Shown here: one piece after another, positions 11,801 to 23,800 of the stretch
How positions within the stretch are numbered: the stretch's first letter is position 1
Layout of the letters: the number at the start of each line of letters is the position of its first letter
Assembly (NCBI GenBank): GCA_038501625.1
Contig: JAZAYU010000079.1
Coordinates: 1,178,001-1,242,000, forward strand
Source of the DNA: Corbicula japonica
Lineage: Eukaryota; Mollusca; Bivalvia; Venerida; Cyrenidae
DNA: 64,000 bases
Direction: 5' to 3'
Made by a program: the position numbers and the translations under genes
The notes under the pieces: model-generated
The model's input: only the letters and a program-made list of their open reading frames with translations
Database searches by the model: none
Told to the model about the DNA's origin: nothing

Positions 11801-14800
11801 TAGTATCACCAGTGATAAGTTTCGAAGAAGCTCCTATATTTTCTTATACATATTACATTGAACAATTTATCTACGTATTGTTTGCAGATATACCAAGTTG
11901 CAAGATCGACTAGCAGAAATAACCGAGCTTTCAGCAGGGAACCAGTTGATTATGTGGCACGACCAACTGCTCTCTGACGTCATTATCCAAACAGAACCTG
12001 TGCAAACATATCCAAAATCTGTGATAAATTCTAGACTTTATTTAATTAATAAAACTTCTACGGAACAGTGTGTACTTAAAATGACTGTTATACGTAAGTA
12101 AATTTACTGATTACAGCATGTTAGAAATAATAGATACTTTATGTCACTAGCAAAAACAGGTAGTAATAATATATCTAAACGGAATAGAGTAGCCTCCAGT
12201 AGTTGAAAGACAGCCCAACATGTTTTCAGTCCATCTTCTAGAATAAAAGGCTTATATACACATGCCGTTTAAAGTTTGGTGCTTAGAGAACATGAAATCA
12301 CAGAACCAAATTTTGGTAGAATAACTTGATCACGTTGACCGGGTTCTTTCATGAGGATTCCTAGACCTTGCCTTTGTGAAATATAAAGATTCATTATATA
12401 CAGCTGCTTTACGATTACCGGGGGACTAGTAATGACTACATGAGAGTATCAAACTACCTACGGACCTTTACTTCCGCTTCTTAGTATTTAAACGACTGTT
12501 GTGAAAGGAATTTTTACTGATCAAAAAGGAGAAAACATTACATCTATTTCATAGACGAAACTTGTTTACCATAACCTGTAATAGTTATGCTTCGGTTCAT
12601 TTATCTATTTACTTTGTAGCTAACTTTCCTGATATAAGTCCGGGTATCGAGCACCTTGAGCTGGACGCCCTGACAGCAAAGAAGGCTGCGGCCGTGGCTT
12701 ATCGTATCAGCTCTGTAATATCCACGACCCTTGAACAGCAAAAACGTATAGCAGAAGGGGAAATGATGTTTCGGTATGTTTGTTCGAAGCTTATATATAT
12801 CCATGATACCTAGATATCAGTAAATGCAGATAATTATTTGATTGACCAAGATTTTATCGTCGTTACATGTTGTTTGTTCTCGAAAAGTGTCCATTTCTTT
12901 AAGTTTACACGACATTGTATGGTTAGTGGATATGTGGATCGGAGCTAATTCACCATGACAACGTTTACTTGTTTGTTCATTTGGGAATTTAATGTTGAAA
13001 GTGTGAGGTTGGTGCACCCTAGAACCTGGAATAAAGCCCAAGTGGTAATTTGATTTGCTACTGACCGTTCCAAAAAGGTAACTGCTATAAGGTTAATTTT
13101 TGTGGTTTCTTACTTGAAATTGATAATTTTACCAACCCATGTTCTCGTTTACTCTCTGCTTGTTCGTTGTAGCGACAGGCTGTGTTTTTCAGTGTGGCTA
13201 TTCCTAATACGCTTCACTCTTTTCTATGAATGGAAAAGTGAAATAATGCATATAAAGAATTGCCACACTTGGAAAACACAGACTCGCTACGCAGCAAAAT
13301 CGAAGAGAGGAAAACTAGGTATGGGTTAATAAAAATATCATTTTCAAATAAGATACCACAAACAATTAACGAGAAAACCCGAGGGGTAACCGCCTTGAAA
13401 TAACCAGTGGCAAAACAACGGATTTAATAAGCATATTGTCTCATGTGGACAGGCAGTTAGAGATGCGAGTTATATGACCTCTTATCTATCCTAAAAAAGA
13501 CTGTTAGTATTGAGGTAAAGCGGCGTTAATTTGTTGAATAGATGGAAAGGAGCTTTGAAATAAATAAAAATTAAACTTTGAAAGCCACAGAACACGACAT
13601 ATGAAAATATTGCAGGATTGGTTTGATTAAGCCTGTTCATGGACAGAAATTGAATTTGAAATGCATATTACTACACAAGCCGCCAAGCCCCGGGTTGAAC
13701 AAAACTCAGTGTCTACAAAAATATAAGTATTTTGCTCAAAGGCCTTAAATTATAATTGATAACGGCCCAGATTGACGGCCGCCACACGGCGAAAACTGAG
13801 AACTTTTAACTTCACCCAATGTTATGTTAATCTTTATTTTTTTCAGACGGTTTATCAAGCGAATTGTGTGGCATTCGGAAATCATTGTACCCGGCATCCA
13901 GCAACGTTTAGAGGAGACACGAATGCATCAGGAATCTTTCTCAAAGACATTTAATTTAATGTTGGAACTATTTAACACACTGGACTCTATAATTCATGTA
14001 GAAGAAATGATGTCTAGTAAAGTTGGGACAGTGGTTCAACTCAAGGACACTATTGGTCAACTCTCTGACTGTTTAAGAGACGACAGTTTACATGTGTTCT
14101 ATGATAAAGTAAGTGGGAGATCATATTTGTTTACGTATGTTTGAAAATTGATTTGCACTCAAGAACCTGGTTAAAACACATAGTGGCAAATTGTTTGTTG
14201 TATGTTTGTGGAGTCATATTCAGATAAGTCAATTTTTAAACTTTCCTTAAAAGCAAATTTCTCTACATTTTGGCTGCGTGGGGAGGCTGTGTTTTTAGTG
14301 AGTTCTGGATATGCATGCTTCACCATTTTTTCAACTCTTGGTAGCTGTGTTAACTCACCCTTGCGTCGAGGTGATTGAATTTTCGTAATAACAACTCTAT
14401 CTGAATGTACAGGTAAACATTTTACGGCCGCCACACGACACTTACAACGATACTTAGGATACTTCAATAGATAAAAAAGAAACTTTGAAAGCCACCGAAC
14501 AGTGCAATATCAAAATATTGCAAGCTCGGCTTAATTGAGTCAGAGGCTGTCCATGAGTAGTAATGGAGTGCATATTACTGTTCACGCCGCCTAGCCCCGG
14601 TTTAGCGCAACTCAATATTTACTCATATATAAGTATCGTGCTCAATTGCCTTTAAATAGCTACAGTATATAATTGATAACAACACTGATTGAATGTCGGG
14701 CAGACTTTTTATGGCCGCCACACGGCACAACGCTTCTAGGATAATTAAATAGAAAAAAGGAACTTTGAAAGTCTCCGAACACGACACATATCAAATATTG

Positions 14801-17800
14801 CAGGCTCGGTTTGATTGAGCCTGTTCATGAGCAGTAATGGGAGTTCATTTTACTGCCCACACTAATACTTCTTACAAAAAATAAAAAAACCTTTTAAGAT
14901 TATTTTTAAAGACTTAACATGAAAGCTAATCAGGTTTATAAATAAACAACTTTCCAAGCAATAGGAATCCCTATGGGAACTAACTGTGCACGCTTTGTTG
15001 CTGATCAGTTTTTAGCTCACCTGAGCACTAGTGCTCATGGTGAGCTTTTAGGATCGCCCTGTGTCCGTCGTGCGTCGTGCGTCGTCCGTCGTGCGTCGTG
15101 CGTCGTCAATTTTTGCTTTAAACAACATCTCCTCTTAAACCCCTGGGCCAAAGTTGATGAAACTTGCCATGGATGTTTCTTGCATGAAGCTCTTCCAAAG
15201 TTGTTCAAAGAAATCAATTCCATGCAGAACTCTGGTTGCCATGGCAACCGAAAGGAAAAACTTTAAAAATCTTCTTGTCTGAAACCACAAGGCCTAGAGC
15301 TTAGATATTTGGCATTTAGCACCCTCTAGTTGAACTCTACAAAGATTGTTCAAATTATTTCCCTGGGGTCAAAATTGGCCCCGCCCCAGGGGTCACTTCA
15401 TTTTATATAGACTTATATAGGAAAAACTTTAAAAATCTTCTTGTCTGAAACCACAAGGCCTAGAGCTTAGATATTTGGTATTAAGCACCCTCTAGTGGCT
15501 CTACAAAGATTGTTCAAATTATTTCCCTGGGGTCAAAATTGGCCCCGCCCCAGGGGTCACTTCATTTTATATAGACTTATATAGGAAAAACTTTAAAAAT
15601 CTTCTTGTCTGAAACCACAAGGCCTAGAGCTTAGATATTTGGTATTTAGCACCCTCTAGTGGAACTCTACAAAGATTGTTCAAATTATTTCCCTGGGGTC
15701 AAAATTGGCCCCGCCCCAGGGTTCACTTCATTTTATATAGACTTATATAGGAAAAACTTTAAAAATCTTCTTGTCTGAAACCACAAGGCCTAGAGCTTAG
15801 ATATTTGGCATTTAGCATCCTCTAGTGGAACTCTACAAAGATTGTTCAAATTATTTCCCTAGGGTCAAAATTGGCCCCGCCCCAGGGGTCACTTCATTTT
15901 ACATAGACTTATATAGGAAAAACTTTAAAAATCTTCTTGTCTGAAACCACAAGGCCTAGAGCTTAGATATATGGCATTTAGCATCCTCTAGTGGAACTCT
16001 ACAAAGATTGTTCAAATTATTTCCCAGGGGTCTAAATTGACCCCGCCCCAGGGGTCACTTCATTTTATATAGACTTGTATAGGAAAAACTTTTAAAATCT
16101 TTTTATCTGAAACCACAAGGCCTAGAGCTTAGATATTTGGCATTGAGCATCCTCTTGTGAAACTCTACAAAGATTGTTCAAATTATTTCCCAGGGGTCTA
16201 AATTGGCCCCGCCCCAGGGGTCACTTCATTTTATATAGACTTGTATAGGAAAAACTTTAAAAATCTTCTTGTCTGAAACCACAAGGCCTAGAGCTTAGAT
16301 ATTTGGCATTTAGCACCCTCTAGTGAAAATCTTCAAAGATTGTTCAAATGATTTCCCTGGGGTCAAAATTGGCCCCGCCCCAGGGTTCACTTTATTTTAT
16401 ATAGACTGATATAGGAAAACCTTTAAAAATCTTCTTGTCTGAAACCACAAGCTGAGAGTACTTTTGTACTCAGGTGAGCGATATAAGGGCCATCATGGCC
16501 CTCTTGTTTATACTGCTTTAAAAGAGAGTTTAAGTTTTCTCTTCTACTGAACATCAAAATTACGTTGTTACAGCTTTTAACAGCACTTATAGGTACCTTT
16601 ACGATTTGTTAAATATCAATAATAACCAGTTTCCATCTTTGGTCAACAAAGTATATCCTAACGAACTCAAACTTAACAAAGCAAAGAATTCAGAAAAGCA
16701 AGCAAACTTTCTTGATCTTAATCTTTCAATTGCTGATGGTTTCGTAACTACTAAAATATATGATAAAAGAGATTATTACATGTATGATTGTTATATTGTA
16801 AATTTTCCATTTTAAAATGTTGATGTCTTGCGAGTGCACAACATCTTACGGTGTTTACATTTCACAGCTTGTTCGTTTTTCTAGAGCTTGTGCTTGTGTC
16901 TTTGTATTTCAGAAAAAAAAACTTTTAAAACAGGGTTATCTGTATCACAATTTAAGTAAAACTTCTTTCAAGTTGTATCGCAATACGCAGCGTAGCAAAA
17001 ATTAAGTGCCGGTGTACGGTGCGTGGCCTCTTTTTTGCAAGAAGCAAGTAAATATATAAACAAAACACACTCAAATTTTACACTGTGTTGTCCTACGGTG
17101 CAGATAATATTTATGCAGTCATAATTCTTTACTAGACTTCAGTTTAGCTCAAGAAGAAATACGTTTGAATAGGAAATTTACAACATTTGTAGCCCGTACA
17201 GGTCCATTTTCACGAATGATTTAGCAAACTACCATACTCTGGACACATGATAGACTAGAATCCTGCAGTCTCTTGACTTGACAGCCGTAAAGGCCTATTG
17301 TTTGAATATTATTAGAAATTTTGCCAAAAACTGCGATTTTCTTACCGTACCGCACAAAACCTCCTACATTGACACCGGTTATACCGGCTAAAAGCGTTGC
17401 AAATGCCGTGATCGCGGCGTAGTGCCGTTCGCGAAGCGTACCAGGTTAGCCAGGGTGTGACCGTTCCAGGGAGGAAATCCCTCGGATTTTCTTTTTTGTT
17501 AAAAAGGCTAGGGCCGGGTTGAGCGCATTCTGATATTTACACAAGTAACCAGTACAAGGTTTAATCCATCCCAATCCGTTGCGCACATTTGACTGAAGAT
17601 GGAACCTGAAGTTTATGGCTAACGCTATACGATATGTCTTGGCTTCAAATATGGCACTATAAGAGTAATTTCTTAAGTAGCTTTTTGTCAAACGCATTTA
17701 TGCGAACGCACACAGCCAAACGTCCTTGTCCAGAGGTAGGGAATGAGTGAAACTACAACAGTTTTTGAGCAGGGTTGATGATTATTTCAGATTAACACTC

Positions 17801-20800
17801 GTCTTGGGGAGATAACGGTATACGTGCAAGTTCTCAGCCGTCGGATCGCAGAACAGGAGTGGGAAAGATTCAACGCTGATCAAGGCTGCACTGAAGAAGA
17901 TCATTGGTAAATATTTGGATTGTGAGTGTAATAAGTAAGCCGAAATTTGACAGCTGTAATATGATTGTTACAGAAGGTCTAAGGTCAAGGGTGTTGTATG
18001 GCGGATGAAATGGGACGTCTCGTGTTTACTTCAGTGTTGTTGTCGCTGGTTTTACTTCCACTTATAATAATATAATATTGTTCTTAATGTTTTGTTAACA
18101 GAATATGTACAATTGCTTCTTCCATTCCTTTCTATTTCGCCATCAAGCACCGTATTTTCAGGTTTATTAAGACCAAGGGAGCAAATTATAAATGATAAAA
18201 GCCATTTGCACTTATAAGGAGGCCAATTCATGTGCATTATTTTGTATACTATGTAAACTGATAAGTTTTGTATCTAAACAGATAATTTTCAATAAAATTT
18301 AAACAAATTAACAGAAATTTAATAGTAAGTCGTTTCAATTAATAATATTAAATTGCATATTGTTGCACCAGTGCTTTTCCACCACTTTTTAAATTTTGTC
18401 ATACAAAACAAAACAATGATATTACACATAAGAATATCTTAACAACTATACTGAACTGTGATATATTGTCATCGTTAACTTATTTGGCTGTTCCAAATAT
18501 GAATATTTCACTTTTTATTATTCATTGGAGCTGCTTGTTTTAGTAATAGTTTCCACCGTTCTCGTATCTTACAGTACTTCCAAGGCGGATACGTTTAAAC
18601 ACAAGATCGCCTCAGTTGCAGCCACGATGTCTAAACACCGGAAGTACGGAGATTTGCACAGCCACGAACAGTTTATACACAAATGTGAAAAGTAAGCGTT
18701 GGATTTCACAAATAATAGCTGTCTTAAACAAGTGCATTCTTTTATTCGAAACAATTTGCAGTATTTAATAAATGTTGGACGGAAACAAAAACACATAAAG
18801 GAACAAGTTTCGTTCATTGTAGCGACAGCTATCTTGAAATTTAAGTCAAAGACCAAATCAAGCTGTAAAAAGAATTGACACAAAAATTGAATTATTAGAT
18901 TTAGTTGTTGATTTTTTTTGTCCGATGGTATTGCAGTATTTTCAAAATTTAAAGACTATGATTTTTTCATTAATGGGCGCTGTAACCTACGCATCATTGG
19001 TGGATGAAATATATTTTTTTCCATTGAAACTGTAGCTTTTTCGAATTATTGGTAACTTTATTTCTAATTGACAAAAACATTGAATTATTAGATTTAGTGG
19101 TTGAATTTATTTTGTCCGATTGTATCGCAGTATTTTCAAACTTTGGAGAATTTTTTCATTAATGGGCGCTGTAACCTACGCATCATTGGTGGTTGAAATA
19201 TATTTTTTCCAATGGAACTGTAGCTTTTTCGAATTATTGGTAACTTTATTTCTATATATCCGTATAAGCGCATCTTTTAATGGCTACACAGTGAGCGAAC
19301 TGATGTACTAAATTTAATCTAAATCTCTAAGTGTTTATTAATGAAAATTCACAAATTAAATATGATTCGTCGCACTAGACCGATGTAGTTTTTAGAAATT
19401 CTTATTTATAAACACTAACCTATACATAAAGTACACATTTTTATATCACAGGCAAAAATTACAAGAGTACACGATGTACATGTGGTCATTATCAACTGAG
19501 CATTGTACAAGAAATCTGCAAACTTGCTTCAAAAGCTCACTTCGAGAACTGGGGTACGTAAACATTATATTATTGTGGTTTTAGCTTTAGTTCGGGTACG
19601 TGAATTATATTATTGTGGTTTTAGCTTTAGTTGGGGTGCGTGAACATTAAATTAATGTGCTTTTAGCTTTATTTGGGGTACGTGAACATTATATTATTGT
19701 GGTTTTAGCTTTATTTGGGCTACGTGAACATTATATTATTGTGGTTTGGTTTTAGTTTTAGCACGCCTGTCACCTTCGTCTGATTATTGGGTCATGATGA
19801 AAGTCGTTTTGATCGGTGAAACCATAAACTGAAACATTCATTTTCATGTCATATTATGTATTTTGTTGCAAATTTGTGTCTGTTCTCCAACACGTTGAAT
19901 TAGTTTCTGAAATAAATTATCTATACATGTTTTACATTAATACTGCAAAATTTAAGTGTCCTTTAATTAACGTTTGTTTTGCGCTTTATTTCATTTAGTT
20001 CTCCAAAACCATCTTTTAAATTTGTGTTATGATGATACTATTTTGATGGGTCCGATTCCAGCTTATTGATTAAGATATTCTTAAGGTTAAAGTTATTATC
20101 GTGAGTGAAATTGCGTAATTTAGATTAAACTTCTTCAACTTCTAACATGTCTCTACCAGTATTTGTTATTATGGTTACCAGAAACTTGATAAAACACCTG
20201 ACGAGGACAAAGAAGGTAGAACAGAATATAACATCTGTAAAGGACAGCCTTGCACAGCTTAGTGAGAAGCTGTTTCAGGTAATACCCAGGACTAAGATTC
20301 TTTAAAGGTTCGATATCAAGTAGAAGACCTGTCTTTTTCACTCAAACTTATGAAAAATGCTGACACATAAATATCGGGAATAGCAATACTCGGAAATCAC
20401 AGCCTCGAAACAAAGTCAAAAACCAGAGAGGAAAAGAGAGCATGGGTAAATAAAGGAGATTGATATCAAATAGGACACCACAAGCAGATAACGAAAACGA
20501 GAGTCTGAGGCCTAAACCCATAGGAATGGATAGTTTAAAAACAATTTGCCACTTTGAAGCAGGTTCTACGGTGCACCATTCTCACAATTGCCCCAACAGG
20601 TTCTCGTAAGAACAAACAAGTACCAGTTGTCTTGATGTATTAGCTTCAACCCACCCATCAGCTCGACATTGTTGCATGCATAAGCAGACAAACATGTTAA
20701 ACGAAAGAAGCCAATGGCATTGTTAAGCAAATGAAGCGGATACTCAATAACTTTACTGAGATCTGAGCACCGGGAGTTAAATCAACAAGAGCATTGAATA

Positions 20801-23800
20801 AAAGAAACGGATCAAGCTTCTACGTTATTTTACAAGATTTCCGTAGAAACCTTCATAAACTCCTACAGCCCGCCATCTTCGTGCAAAAAGGGAAGCAAAA
20901 CGGTGAACTATATATGGTTAAAGCATGCAGAGAGTTGTATAATATTATAATTTTATTGGTCAGGTCATCAAATTTGATGTTTCATATTGTGATGTGACTT
21001 GTGTATTAAAAATTTAAAATCTGTTTATTAAAAGAAAGAAACAAAGTGCCGCGGTATCATTGAGAGAATTAAGACATTGTTAGAGAAGACACTGGGCAAC
21101 AAAGCGAAGACCAAACCGTCACCACTGGTGACAGGTGACATAAAGAACACAACATCAGGCACTGAGGTAAGTATAAGATTGCTTTTTAAGTGATAATAAA
21201 TATGTAAGAATGAATATAGGACGTCACTGGACATGACGAATGTGGAAAAGATTGAAGGTAAGGTTAGACTGGGCCTTTATACGGGCATTAATGAAAATGC
21301 ATACAACTGCGAAAGCCGCCTAGCCCCGGGTTGAGTGCAACTTAACTAAGAAAACAGATTTTTTATCTTTCCCTAACGGTAAAGGAACTTTCAATGTGGT
21401 ATTTTAAGATTATCTCGTTCTCTTTTATTTACAGTGATATCAAGATAAAAAACAGTTGGAAGAATAAAAAAAGAATATAATTGTTACAAGGTATCTTGGA
21501 ATATAAATCACAGTAGACGCCAGCAGGGTTATATATCAAAAACATATTCGTAGATCTACAACGTATAGTGCTTCATTACCTTCAAAATAGTGCTAATAAC
21601 ACTTCTAAAATTGCTTTTGTTCTAATATTTCGGCCAGTTTTAAGACGGGTGGTTTCAGTTTCCTAACCTATAGAGATTTAGATATTGTTCAATTGACCCC
21701 TAGGATTTCCTCCCCGTTTTTTAGCTCACATGAGCTGGCTCAGGGTGAGCTATTAGGATCGATGAATGTCCGTCGTCCGTCGTCTGTCGTCCGTCGTCCG
21801 TCCACACTAAGTTCGTTAACACTGTAGCGGTCACATTTTTGCTCCGATTGTCATGAAACTTGGTCAGGATGTTTGTCCCAATGATTTCTCGAACGAGTTC
21901 GAATATGGGTCATCTGGGTCCAAAAACTAGGTCACTGTTACTAAAAATAGAATTTTATTGTTAACACTCTAGCGGTCACATTTTTGATCCGATTGTCATG
22001 AAACTTGGTCAGGATGTTTGTCCCAATGATTTCTCGGACAAGTTCGAATATGGGTCATCTGGGTCCAAAAACTAGGTCACTGTTACTAAAAATAGAATTT
22101 TCTTGTTAACACTCTAGCGGTCACATTTTTGCTCCGATTGTCATGAAACTTGGTCAGGATGTTTGTCCCAATGATTTCTTGGACGAGTTCGAATATGGGT
22201 CATCTGGGTCCAAAAACTAGGTCACTGTTACTAAAAAATAGAATTTTCTTGTTAACACTCTAGCGGTCACATTTTTGCTCCGATTGTCATGAAACTTGGT
22301 CAGGATGTTTGTCCCAATGATTTCTTGGATGAGTTTGAATATGGGTCATCTGGGTCCAAAAACTAGGTCACTGTTACTAAAAATAGAATTTTCTTGTTAA
22401 CACTCTAGCGGTCACATTTTTGCTCCAATTGTCATGAAACTTGGTCAGGATGTTTGTCCCAATGCTTTCTCGGACGAGTTCGAAAATGGGTAATTTGGGT
22501 CCAAAAACTAGGTCACTGTTACTAAAAATAGAATTTTCTTGTTAACACTCTAGCAGTCACATTTTGTCTCTGATTGTCATGAAACTTGGTCAGGATGTTT
22601 GTCCCAATGCTTTCTCGGACGAGTTCGAATATGTGTCATCTGGGTCCAAAAACTAGGTCACTGTTGCTAAAAATAGAATTTTCTTGTTAACACTCTAGCG
22701 GTCACAATTTTGCTCTAATTGTCATGAAACTTGGTCAGGATGTTTGTCCTAATGATTTCTCAGACGAGTTCGAATATGGGTCATCTGGGTCCAAAAACTA
22801 GGTCACAGTTACTAAAAATAGAATTTTCTTGTTAACACTCTAGCGGTAACATTTTTGCTCCGATTGTCATGAAACTTGGTCAGGATGTTTGTCCCAATGC
22901 TTTCTCGGACGAGTTCGAAAATGGGTAATTTGGGTCCAAAAACTAGGTCACTGTTACTTAAAATAGAATTTTCTTGTTAACACTCTAGCAGTCACATTTT
23001 GTCTCTGATTGTCATGAAACTTGGTCAGGAAGTTTGTCCCAATGATTTCTCGGACGAGTTCGAATATGGGTCATCTGGGTCTAAAAACTAAGTCACTGTT
23101 ACTATAAATAGAATTTTCTTGTTAACACTAGCGATCACATTTTTGCTCTGATTGTCATGAAACTTGGTCAGGATGTTTGTCCCAATGATTTCTTGGACGA
23201 GTTCGAATATGGGTCCAAAAACTAGGTCACTTTTACTAAAAATAGAATTTTCTTGTTAATACTCTAGCAGTCACATTTTTGCCTCGATTGTCATGAAACA
23301 TGGTCAGGATGTTTGTCCCAATGATTTCTTGGACGAGTTCAAATATGGGTCGTCTGGGTCCAAAAACTAGGTCAATGTTACTAAAAATAGAATTTTCTTG
23401 TTAACACTCTAGCGGTCACATTTTTGCTCCGATTGTCATGAAACTTGGTCAGGATGTTTGTCCCAATGATTTCTCGGATGAGTTTGAATATGGGTCATCT
23501 GGGTCTTGGTCACTGTTACTAAAAATAACTTTGTTGTACTCAGGTGAGCGATAAAGGGCCATCATGGCCCTCTTGTTTTAATTTTGCCTTTGGCGTTGTC
23601 TTTGATATGCTGGGGACCATACACCGCTGAACATGGAATGGTATTATAATCTGAAAATACCGCATTGAAGGTTCCATGTCCACCGCCATATGCACACCGT
23701 CGTAAGGGATGGATCAACATAGTACTGTTTATTGGTGTAAATATTGAATTGCGCTAAACCCGGTGCTAGGCGGTCTGGGCAGTAATATGCATTTCCATTT

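Noticed and set aside
20154..20181. Earlier acceptor for the exon at 20182
   Set aside because: Using the CAG before 20160 puts a stop codon in the kinase frame; the acceptor at 20181 keeps the phase.
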